64,000 bases of DNA from the NCBI RefSeq assembly GCF_900128955.1, contig NZ_FQTY01000003.1, positions 124,001 through 188,000 on the forward strand, written 5' to 3'. The translations under genes were made by a program, and so were the position numbers. Shown piece after piece: positions 27,569-34,702 of the stretch. The notes beneath the pieces were generated by a model. It worked only from the letters and a program-made list of their open reading frames with translations, ran no database searches and was not told the origin of the DNA. Position 1 is the first letter of the stretch, and each line of letters starts with the position of its first letter. The stretch is from Tissierella praeacuta DSM 18095 (GTDB lineage: Bacteria > Bacillota > Clostridia > Tissierellales > Tissierellaceae).

Positions 27569-27850
27569 GTGAAAGAAGCCATAGGAATGGTAGAAACCAG
27601 ATCAATGGTTGCAGCCATGGAAGCAGCAGATGCAATGGTAAAAGCAGCAAGCGTAAAAATAGTAGACTTTCAAATAGTAGGATCAGGACTAGTATCAGTA
27701 ACAGTAACAGGAGACGTAGCAGCAGTAATGGCAGCAGTAGACGCAGGAAAAATAAGAGGGGGAGAAGTAGCAGAAGTAGTATCAGCAAACGTAATCCCAA
27801 GACCTCATGATGAAGTAGACAAAATCTTTGACTTTGATGGTGGTGAATAA
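27569..27850 (+). CDS. BMC shell protein, hexameric (BMC-H) 1
   Basis: A 93-residue single BMC-domain protein (PduA/EutM/CcmK family) that forms hexameric tiles of a microcompartment shell. Seen are [24 protein letters not shown], the edge lysine region, and the ending SANVIPRPHDEVDKI, which is strongly conserved in BMC-H proteins. The pore loop reads IVGSG where PduA-type proteins have KIGSG, so the Lys before the pore is missing. The GTG start has a GGTGAGG site. First of three BMC-H genes in a row. Confidence 0.95.
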   Translation: MKEAIGMVETRSMVAAMEAADAMVKAASVKIVDFQIVGSGLVSVTVTGDVAAVMAAVDAGKIRGGEVAEVVSANVIPRPHDEVDKIFDFDGGE

Positions 27851-27852
27851 AA

Positions 27853-28086
27853 ATGGTAAATCCATTAGCAAGAGTAATAATGGAAAAAAATCTAAAAACA
27901 GAAAAAGTAATAAGCCCTAGAATAGTAAATCAAAGAGAAACAACAGAAAAAAACAACCTAGATAATAAAGAAATAAAAATAATATCAAGCATAATAAAAG
28001 GAGAAAAAGAAGTAATAGAAGGAACAAAGAAAAACACAGCAATAACCCTAGAAGAAGCAGTAAACAAAATAAAAAATAACCGTTAA
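27853..28086 (+). CDS. Small basic protein of the BMC operon, unknown
   Basis: A 77-residue reading frame between two shell genes, starting 2 bases after BMC-H1 with GGTGGTGAAT as ribosome binding site. It begins MVNPLARVIMEKNLKTEKV and is otherwise rich in Lys, Glu, Asn and Ile, without a recognisable domain. The first 20 residues could form a short amphipathic helix, as in encapsulation peptides that bind shell proteins. This is speculative. Codon use is the same A-ending type as its neighbours, which supports it being translated. Confidence 0.55.
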   Translation: MVNPLARVIMEKNLKTEKVISPRIVNQRETTEKNNLDNKEIKIISSIIKGEKEVIEGTKKNTAITLEEAVNKIKNNR

Positions 28087-28105
28087 ACAAAGACGGAGGT
28101 GTAAA

Positions 28106-28483
28106 ATGAATAAAGCATTAGGACTTATAGAAGCATTAGGACTGACAACAGCAGTAACAGCACTAGACGCAGCCAGCAAAGCTGCAGACATAACCTTAGT
28201 AGGAATAGAAAAAATAATAGGAGTAGGAAAAGCAGTAGGAGTAAACATACAAATAGCAGGAGAAGTAGCGGCAGTAAAAGCAGCAGTAGATGCAGGAGTA
28301 GAAGCAGGAAACAGAGTAGGGACAGTATTCTCATCCCATGTAATACCAAGACCCCATGATGAAGTAGACGCTTTAATAGCTAAATTTGCTAAAAACTTAA
28401 ATAAAAAAGAAGAAATAAAAGAAGAAAAGAAAAAAGAAACTAAAAAAGAAGTAAAAGAAATAAAAGAAGAAACAAAGAAATAA
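28106..28483 (+). CDS. BMC shell protein, hexameric (BMC-H) 2, with insertion near the pore and charged tail
   Basis: A 125-residue protein. Residues 1-95 are a BMC domain (ALGLIEALGLTTAVTALDAA, HVIPRPHDEVDALIAKF). Between the usual pore Lys-Ile and the [13 protein letters not shown] helix there are about four extra residues (KIIGVGKAVGVN), so the pore loop differs from the PduA type. Residues 97-125 form a Lys/Glu-rich tail, probably a flexible helix that could face lumen or cytosol. It follows the small unknown gene with an ACGGAGGTG site. Confidence 0.92.
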   Translation: MNKALGLIEALGLTTAVTALDAASKAADITLVGIEKIIGVGKAVGVNIQIAGEVAAVKAAVDAGVEAGNRVGTVFSSHVIPRPHDEVDALIAKFAKNLNKKEEIKEEKKKETKKEVKEIKEETKK

Positions 28484-28568
28484 AGAAGAAGTAAGATAGA
28501 AAAGCAAAGAAAAAATAAATAAAACAAAGAAATCAAAAAAATGAAAAAACCCATAAGGAGGAATAAAA

Positions 28569-28847
28569 ATGAGTCAAGCATTAGGATTAGTAGAAACAAA
28601 AGGATTAGTAGGAAGTATAGAAGCAGCAGATGCAATGGTAAAAGCAGCAAACGTAACACTAGTAGGATACGAAAAAATAGGCTTCGGTCTAGTAACAGTA
28701 ATGGTAAGAGGAGACGTAGGAGCAGTAAAAGCAGCAGTAGACGCAGGAGCAGAAGCAGCAAGAAACGTAGGAGAACTTCACTCAGTACATGTAATCCCAA
28801 GACCACACTCAGAAGTAGAAAGAGTTATCCTAAAACAATACGAATAA
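28569..28847 (+). CDS. BMC shell protein, hexameric (BMC-H) 3, Phe at the pore
   Basis: A 92-residue BMC-domain protein: [40 protein letters not shown] and [16 protein letters not shown]. It is the closest of the three to PduA/EutM. The pore tetrapeptide reads KIGFG instead of KIGSG, which would put a Phe at the constriction of each hexamer and change pore size and polarity. The gene has an AAGGAGG site and lies 85 bases after BMC-H2 in the same direction. Confidence 0.95.
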   Translation: MSQALGLVETKGLVGSIEAADAMVKAANVTLVGYEKIGFGLVTVMVRGDVGAVKAAVDAGAEAARNVGELHSVHVIPRPHSEVERVILKQYE

Positions 28848-28866
28848 TAAAAATGGAGTGTTTTAG

Positions 28867-29694
28867 ATGAAAACAAAGATAACTTCAAAAGTATTGGAGG
28901 ATATATCTAAGAGGCTACAGGGGGAAAGCATAATAGAAAAAGAAAATAAAACATTAAAAGCACTAATAGTATTAAACGGATCAAATATAGAGATAAATGA
29001 AAAAATAGAAAACATAAAAAAACTAAAAAACAGAGGAATAAACATATCCCTAGCCTTCTCCTTCATGGCAGAAAGGCTATTAGATACACAAAGAATAATA
29101 AACACATTACAACCATTACAAATATACAAAGAAGAAGACATAACAAAACTAAAAAATATCTCAAAAGAATACTCAATAATAATAGGACCAAACATAACAA
29201 CAAACACACTATCAAAAATATCCTTAGGAATGATAGATACATTTATCCCAAACCTAATATGGACATTTCTATACCAAGGTAAAAAAGTATACCTAGACTT
29301 CAATCAAGTCAAGAACTACCTAGGAGAAGAAACAAAAAACAAAGAGATATTAAACATAACCAACAAATATATAGACACAATAAAGAAAATGGGAGCAATA
29401 GAAATAGACAATAAAAATACCCTAGAAAACATAATCCTAGAGAACATAGTACTAGAAAAAACAATAAATAACCATACAAATAATTATGAAATAAACACAA
29501 AAGGATTACAAAACAAACTAAGAGTATCACAAACAAAAGAAGAACCAATACCACAAACAAAAACAGTAATAACAGAAAAAGACATAATAAGTATGTCTTC
29601 AAACAATAAGTTAATCCTGCCAAAAGGAACAATAATCACACCACTGGCCAAAGACAAAGCAAGAGAAAAAAATATAAAAATAGAAATAAAATAA
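28867..29694 (+). CDS. BMC-associated flavoprotein-like protein with C-terminal BMC-type motif
   Basis: A 275-residue protein. Residues 40-150 look like a PPCDC/flavoprotein-type Rossmann domain: ALIVLNGSNIEINEK, GINISLAFSFMAERL, and IIIGPNITTNTLSKISLGMID, comparable to the P-A-T-A-N-T-x-A-K-I-A-x-G-x-A-D segment of FMN-binding flavoproteins. The last 25 residues, KLILPKGTIITPLAKDKAREK, match a motif shared by several BMC-locus proteins (seen at the ends of EutQ/EutT-like and other BMC enzymes), ending in the same way. A linker rich in Gln/Thr/Asn connects them. It lies between the shell genes. A redox or cofactor-handling role inside the compartment is plausible; the reaction is unknown. Confidence 0.6.
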   Translation: MKTKITSKVLEDISKRLQGESIIEKENKTLKALIVLNGSNIEINEKIENIKKLKNRGINISLAFSFMAERLLDTQRIINTLQPLQIYKEEDITKLKNISKEYSIIIGPNITTNTLSKISLGMIDTFIPNLIWTFLYQGKKVYLDFNQVKNYLGEETKNKEILNITNKYIDTIKKMGAIEIDNKNTLENIILENIVLEKTINNHTNNYEINTKGLQNKLRVSQTKEEPIPQTKTVITEKDIISMSSNNKLILPKGTIITPLAKDKAREKNIKIEIK

Positions 29695-29708
29695 AAGGGA
29701 GGCTAAAA

Positions 29709-29993
29709 ATGCATATAGGAAGAGTAATAGGAACAGTAGTAGCAACAAGAAAAGACGAAAAACTAATAGGCACAAAACTAATGATAACCCAGCCTCTCGA
29801 CTTAGACCTTACACCAAAAGGAGAACCAATTATTGCAGTAGACACAGTAGGAGCAGGAATAGGAGAACTAATAATATATACAAAAGGAACAGCCAGCAGA
29901 ATAGCAGCAAGAAAAATGGACGCACCAATAGATGCTGCAATAGTAGGAATAATAGACGAAATTGATATAAATAAAACTCTATTAAAAAAATAG
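29709..29993 (+). CDS. BMC vertex protein, pentameric (EutN/CcmL family)
   Basis: A 94-residue BMC-P protein that forms the pentamers capping the shell vertices. Seen are MHIGRVIGTVVATRKDEKLIGTKL, the VAVDTVGAGIGE-type segment (AVDTVGAGIGELIIYTKGT) and the end DAAIVGIIDEID. Only one copy is present in the window. It starts after an AGGGAGG site and precedes the adenine-deaminase-like gene by 16 bases. Confidence 0.96.
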   Translation: MHIGRVIGTVVATRKDEKLIGTKLMITQPLDLDLTPKGEPIIAVDTVGAGIGELIIYTKGTASRIAARKMDAPIDAAIVGIIDEIDINKTLLKK

Positions 29994-30009
29994 AGAGGAG
30001 GTAATAAAA

Positions 30010-31824
30010 TTGAAAGACACAAAATACTTAAAAATGGCAATGGAATATAGAAATGCAATAGACGCACTAATGGGAAACAAAGAATTTGCAGACACAGTCC
30101 TTGTAGGAGGTCAAGTAATAAACGTAATCACAAGAGAAATATACAAAGCAGACATAGCCATAAAACATAAATATATACTCCTAGTAGGAGACTGCAAAGA
30201 CCTAATAGGACCAGACACCACAGTAATAGACGTAACAGGAAAATACCTGTCCCCAGGATTTATAGACTCACACATGCATTTTGAATCCAGCATGCTAACA
30301 ATAACAGAATTCTCAAGACTATCCATACCATCAGGAACCACAACCTTAATAGCAGACCCCCATGAAATAGGAAACGCCCTAGGACCAATAGGAATGAAAG
30401 CCATGGCAGACGAAATAGACAACATACCATCAAACGTATACCTAGTAGTACCAGCCCTAACACCAGACTGTCCAGACCTAGAAACAGCAGGATACGACAC
30501 AAACTCAAAAGACATGGAAGACCTACTAAACTACAAAAACATAATAGGAATAGGCGAACTACAAGGATTCAGCAACGCAAAACACGTATACAAAAACACA
30601 CCAGAAATAATAACAGACCTACTAGCCTCAACAACATACGCAAAATCAAAAAACATGGTAGTAGACGGAAACGCACCAGAACTATTCGGAAAAGAACTAG
30701 CAGCCCACATAATAGCAGCAGCAGGAAAATGCTCCTGTCACGAAACCACCACAAAAGAAGAAGCAATAGAAAAACTACGCCAAGGAGTATACCTATTCAT
30801 GAGAGAAGGCTCCACCCAAAAGAACATGGCAGAATGCATAAAAGCCATAACAGAAGAAAAAATGGACTCAAGAAGATGTATACTGGCAACAGACGACATG
30901 GTAGCAGCCGACCTAGAAACACTAGGACACATGAACGAAATAGTAAAAAGAACAATAAAACAAGGAATAAAACCAGAAGAAGCAATCCAAATGGTAACCA
31001 TAAACCCAGCCACCTACTTTGGACTAGACCATGTAGGAGTACTATCCCCAGGAAAACAAGCAGACATAGCCATAATAGACGACATATACGAAATGACAAT
31101 AGAGGCAGTATTCCTAAAAGGAAAACTAGTAGCATCACAAAAAGAACTACTAATAGACCTACCAAAATACACATACCCAAAAGAAGTAAAACAATCAGTA
31201 AAAATAGAGCCAATCACAGAAAAAGACCTAGAAATACAAGGAGAAGGAACAACAGCCAAAGTAAGATGCATAGAAGTAATACCAGACCAAAACCTAACAG
31301 GAAAAACAGAAGAAACATTAAGAGTAAACAGAGGAATAGTAGAAGCAGACCCAACAAAAGACACAATATATATAGCCTGTATAGAAAGATACAACAGAAC
31401 AGGAAACATAGGAAAAGCCTTCGTAAAAGGCTTTGGACTAAAAGAAGGAGCCTTCGCAGAATCCGTAGCCCATGACACCCACAACATACTAGTCACAGGA
31501 ACAAACATAAAAGACATGACAATAGCAGTAAACGCAGTCATAGAAATGGGTGGAGGAATAGCAATATCAAACAGAGGAAGAATACTATCAGAAATGAGAC
31601 TCCCAGTAGGAGGACTTATAACAGACGAACTAGACGGACACCAAGTATCAGAAAAAATAGCAGAACTAGAAAGGATAATAACAAGAGAATTAGGATGCAA
31701 AATTCATGCACCACTAATGCATCTATCCTTCTTAGCACTATCCACAAGTCCAGCTTGGAAAATAACAGACAAGGGACTTATTGATGTGAATAATTTCAAA
31801 ATTCTATCTCCTGTTATTAAATAA
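30010..31824 (+). CDS. Adenine-deaminase-family amidohydrolase with altered active site, BMC-linked
   Basis: A 604-residue protein of the Ade type. Conserved parts are DSHMHFESSM (H88, H90), ADPHEIGNALG, E183 in GIGELQGF, H244 in CSCHETTT, D295 in LATDDM, EAIQMVTINPATYFGL and SVAHDTHNILVTG. Compared with my memory of canonical Ade, three active-site places differ: DGHAP reads DGNAP (Asn221 in place of a metal-binding His), TDDKHP reads TDDMVA, and GEMMNFPGV reads GELQGFSNA. The fold and most ligands remain, so an enzyme is likely, but perhaps with another substrate. In this locus a 4-aminoimidazole deaminase is an attractive candidate. The TTG start follows GAGGAGGT. Confidence 0.85.
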   Translation: MKDTKYLKMAMEYRNAIDALMGNKEFADTVLVGGQVINVITREIYKADIAIKHKYILLVGDCKDLIGPDTTVIDVTGKYLSPGFIDSHMHFESSMLTITEFSRLSIPSGTTTLIADPHEIGNALGPIGMKAMADEIDNIPSNVYLVVPALTPDCPDLETAGYDTNSKDMEDLLNYKNIIGIGELQGFSNAKHVYKNTPEIITDLLASTTYAKSKNMVVDGNAPELFGKELAAHIIAAAGKCSCHETTTKEEAIEKLRQGVYLFMREGSTQKNMAECIKAITEEKMDSRRCILATDDMVAADLETLGHMNEIVKRTIKQGIKPEEAIQMVTINPATYFGLDHVGVLSPGKQADIAIIDDIYEMTIEAVFLKGKLVASQKELLIDLPKYTYPKEVKQSVKIEPITEKDLEIQGEGTTAKVRCIEVIPDQNLTGKTEETLRVNRGIVEADPTKDTIYIACIERYNRTGNIGKAFVKGFGLKEGAFAESVAHDTHNILVTGTNIKDMTIAVNAVIEMGGGIAISNRGRILSEMRLPVGGLITDELDGHQVSEKIAELERIITRELGCKIHAPLMHLSFLALSTSPAWKITDKGLIDVNNFKILSPVIK

Positions 31825-31927
31825 GAATTCAGTGTAGTTATCCTTGAAAATTTAGTATAATAACTAAATAGAAGTATTAAAAGAAAGGAGGATAGTGTTT
31901 TTAAATAAAATTGATAGGAGGAATATT

Positions 31928-33301
31928 ATGTCTAGTGAAAAAGCTTCAAATGTTGGATTTTTTGAGAGGCGATTTAAGCTAAAGGAACACAAAACAGATG
32001 TAAAAACAGAAATAATGGCGGGGATTACTACATTTATGACCATGGCCTATATCTTGGCAGTAAATCCAGGGATACTTTCAGATTCAGGTATGGATTATGG
32101 TGGAGTATTTACAGCAACTGCACTTTCCGCATTTATTGCTTGTGTGATGATGGCATTCTTAGCCAATTATCCTTTTGCACTTGCACCAGGTATGGGACTT
32201 AATGCATTTTTTACTTATACAGTAGTTTTTGGTATGGGACATTCTTGGCAATTTGCTTTAACAGCAGTATTTCTTGAGGGGATTATATTTATAATATTAT
32301 CATTTTTCCAGGTAAGAGAGGCAATTTTTAATTCAATCCCTATGAATCTTAAAAAGGCTGTATCTGTAGGTATAGGTCTATTTATAGCATTGATTGGGTT
32401 AATAAATGCTGGAATAGTAGATACAGGAAAAATGTTTATGGAAAATGGAGTTAATGTATTAAATGAAGGAGGATTAATAATTACTCTGGGAAATTTAAAA
32501 TCTCCTTCAGCATTATTAGCATTAATAGGTCTTGTTATAACAGGAATTCTTTTAGCTAAAAACATTAAGGGAGCATTGTTCTTTGGTATAATAATAACCA
32601 CATTGATTGGAATACCAATGGGAGTAAGTTATATGCCTAATGGAGAATTTCTAGGTATATTTTCTCTACCTCCATCTCTTAAGGATGTAGCATTTCAATT
32701 TGAATGGGGAAGAATATTATCATTTGATATGGTTATAGTAGTATTTACATTCTTATTTGTTGACGTATTCGATACTGTAGGTACTTTAATAGGAGTATCA
32801 TCAAAGGCTGGAATGCTTGATGAAGAAGGGAAACTACCTAGAGTAAGACAAGCCTTATTAGCAGATGCTATAGGAACAACTTTTGGTGCATGTTTAGGTA
32901 CATCTACAGTAACTACTTTTGTAGAGTCAGCTTCAGGTGTTTCAGATGGTGGTAGAACTGGACTTACTGCTTTATCAACAGGAGTTATGTTTGGATTAGC
33001 ATTAATATTATCCCCACTATTTGGTATGATACCAGGAGCTGCAACGGCACCAGCATTAATCTTAGTTGGGTTATTCATGATGAGTCCAATTAAGGAAATT
33101 GACTTGGATGATTTTACAGAAGCGATACCAGCATTTTTAACAATAGTTATGATGCCTTTCGCCTATAGTATAGCAGAAGGTATTGTATTTGGTATGGTTT
33201 CATATGTAGTATTAAAAGTATTAGCAGGAAAGCAAAAAGATGTATCACCAATTATGTACGTATTAGCATTTCTATTTGTATTAAAAACTATATTTATGTA
33301 A
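31928..33301 (+). CDS. AzgA/PbuG-type purine (hypoxanthine/guanine/xanthine) permease
   Basis: A 457-residue membrane protein of the NCS2-like AzgA family. I choose ATG 31928 since ATAGGAGG lies 7 bases upstream. Diagnostic segments are EIMAGITTFMTMAYILAVNP, ALAPGMGLNAFFTYTVV, FLFVDVFDTVGTLIGV and GTSTVTTFVESASGVSDGGRTGL. About twelve membrane helices are present. Members import adenine, guanine or hypoxanthine with protons. It follows the deaminase-like gene and precedes the molybdenum hydroxylase genes, so it probably feeds both. Confidence 0.93.
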   Translation: MSSEKASNVGFFERRFKLKEHKTDVKTEIMAGITTFMTMAYILAVNPGILSDSGMDYGGVFTATALSAFIACVMMAFLANYPFALAPGMGLNAFFTYTVVFGMGHSWQFALTAVFLEGIIFIILSFFQVREAIFNSIPMNLKKAVSVGIGLFIALIGLINAGIVDTGKMFMENGVNVLNEGGLIITLGNLKSPSALLALIGLVITGILLAKNIKGALFFGIIITTLIGIPMGVSYMPNGEFLGIFSLPPSLKDVAFQFEWGRILSFDMVIVVFTFLFVDVFDTVGTLIGVSSKAGMLDEEGKLPRVRQALLADAIGTTFGACLGTSTVTTFVESASGVSDGGRTGLTALSTGVMFGLALILSPLFGMIPGAATAPALILVGLFMMSPIKEIDLDDFTEAIPAFLTIVMMPFAYSIAEGIVFGMVSYVVLKVLAGKQKDVSPIMYVLAFLFVLKTIFM

Positions 33302-33309
33302 CAACTACT

Positions 33310-33338
33310 AGCCGCCTTCTCTATGGAGGCGGCTTTCT
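33310..33338 (+). terminator. Terminator after the purine permease
   Basis: AGCCGCCT (33310-33317) pairs with AGGCGGCT (33327-33334), followed by TTCT. This is GC-rich against an AT-rich background. Confidence 0.75.
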
Positions 33339-33368
33339 AAAACAAAAAATCCTATGTGAGGTGTAAAT

Positions 33369-34232
33369 ATGACCTTAAATCAAGTATATAATGGAAATAA
33401 TATTGATGAAGTAGTAGAAATTCTTGGCAAATATGGTAGAGATGCAAAAATAATAGCTGGAGGTACTGATATTGTAATTGCCTTGAAAAATGAGAAAATA
33501 TCACCTAAGGTGTTAATAGATATTACTAAAATTGCAGACTTGAAGGACATAGAGGATGATGGGGAATATATTAAAATAGGTGCAGGTGTAACCTTTACAC
33601 AAATTATTAGAAATCCTTTATTTCAAGGGAATTTATATGGATTGTATAAGGCGTGTAGAATGGTAGGCTCACCACAAATAAGGAATAAGGGAACCATAGG
33701 AGGAAATATTGCAAATGGATCTGCAGCAGCAGATTCAATACCACCACTAATTGCATTAGGAAGTAAGGTTAAACTTTTAAGTATAGATGGAACTAGGGAA
33801 ATAGCAATAGAAGACTATTACAATGATCCTATAAAAGAAAATGAAATACTTACAACTATTACATTTAAAAAGCCAAAGGAAAATCAAATTCTTACCTTTG
33901 CTAAACTTGGACTTAGAAAGGCATTAGCCATATCAAGGCTCACTTCTGCTACTTTTATTGAATTTGATGATGAAGATTTTGTTAAATCCATTAGGGTTGC
34001 TAGTGGAGCATTGGGGAAATACCCTATGAGAGAATATGAAGTGGAAAAATATTTAATTGGAAAGAAAATTGAAGCAAAAACCATAGAAGGAGCTATAGGT
34101 ACAATACAGAGTTCCATGGATGAAAGATTAAAGGGTAGAGCCACTTTACCATATAAAAGAGTTGCCATATCTGGCATATTGAAAGAAGCTATGGAATTAG
34201 CAGTAAAAAATAAAGGTGGTGTAAAGGAATGA
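33369..34232 (+). CDS. Molybdenum hydroxylase FAD subunit (xanthine/nicotinate dehydrogenase type)
   Basis: A 287-residue FAD-binding subunit of the CO-dehydrogenase/xanthine-dehydrogenase family. The FAD motifs are IIAGGTDIVIALKN (residues 29-45) and IRNKGTIGGNIANGSAAADSIPPLIALG (residues 98-125). The C-terminal domain has VASGALGKYPMREYEVE. It passes electrons from the iron-sulfur subunit to NAD or another acceptor. The stop overlaps the start of the next gene (ATGA type), so the four subunit genes are translationally coupled. Confidence 0.93.
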   Translation: MTLNQVYNGNNIDEVVEILGKYGRDAKIIAGGTDIVIALKNEKISPKVLIDITKIADLKDIEDDGEYIKIGAGVTFTQIIRNPLFQGNLYGLYKACRMVGSPQIRNKGTIGGNIANGSAAADSIPPLIALGSKVKLLSIDGTREIAIEDYYNDPIKENEILTTITFKKPKENQILTFAKLGLRKALAISRLTSATFIEFDDEDFVKSIRVASGALGKYPMREYEVEKYLIGKKIEAKTIEGAIGTIQSSMDERLKGRATLPYKRVAISGILKEAMELAVKNKGGVKE

Positions 34233-34702
34233 TAGATATTAGTCTAAGGGTAAATGGTGAATATTTTGAAGTTTCTATAGAGGAAAATTTAAGATTAATA
34301 GATTTATTGAGAGATGAACTTAAACTTTTAGGTACCAAGGAAGGTTGTGGAGAAGGGGAATGTGGGGCTTGTACTGTTATTATGGATGGGGAGACAGTTA
34401 ATTCCTGCCTTATAATGGCATTTCAAGCTAATGGAAGTAATATTTTAACCATAGAAGGAATGGAGAAAGATGGCAAGCTTCATCCAATACAACAAGCATA
34501 TATAGATGCAGGGGCAGTACAATGTGGATTTTGTATTCCAGGAATGGTTTTATCTACTAAGGCATTGTTAGATAAAAATCCTAATCCTACAAGGGCTGAA
34601 ATTAGAGAAGGTATATCTGGAAATTTATGCAGATGTACAGGATATAATAAAATGCTGGATGCAACTGAAAAGGCTATAAAATATATGGAGGAGGAAAAGT
34701 AA
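34229..34702 (+). CDS. Molybdenum hydroxylase [2Fe-2S] subunit
   Basis: A 157-residue protein with two [2Fe-2S] domains. The plant-type cluster is EGCGEGECGACTVIMDG plus a further Cys in NSCLIM. The helical cluster is QCGFCIPGM with GNLCRCTGYNKM. It matches XdhC/NdhS/CoxS small subunits. It overlaps the genes on both sides by a few bases. Confidence 0.95.
   Translation: MIDISLRVNGEYFEVSIEENLRLIDLLRDELKLLGTKEGCGEGECGACTVIMDGETVNSCLIMAFQANGSNILTIEGMEKDGKLHPIQQAYIDAGAVQCGFCIPGMVLSTKALLDKNPNPTRAEIREGISGNLCRCTGYNKMLDATEKAIKYMEEEK

Noticed and set aside
28048-28806. Long Leu-rich frame on the minus strand opposite the shell genes, and similar ones at 27492-27800, 29309-29632 and 30797-31213
   Set aside because: They arise because the coding strand is A-rich with few T, which removes stops and yields Leu/Val runs on the other strand. 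They lack ribosome binding sites and lie entirely over well-supported genes.
30729-31475. Arg/Lys/Asn-rich frame of 248 codons within the Ade-like gene
   Set aside because: It is an out-of-frame reading of the A-rich deaminase gene with no recognisable domain or ribosome binding site.
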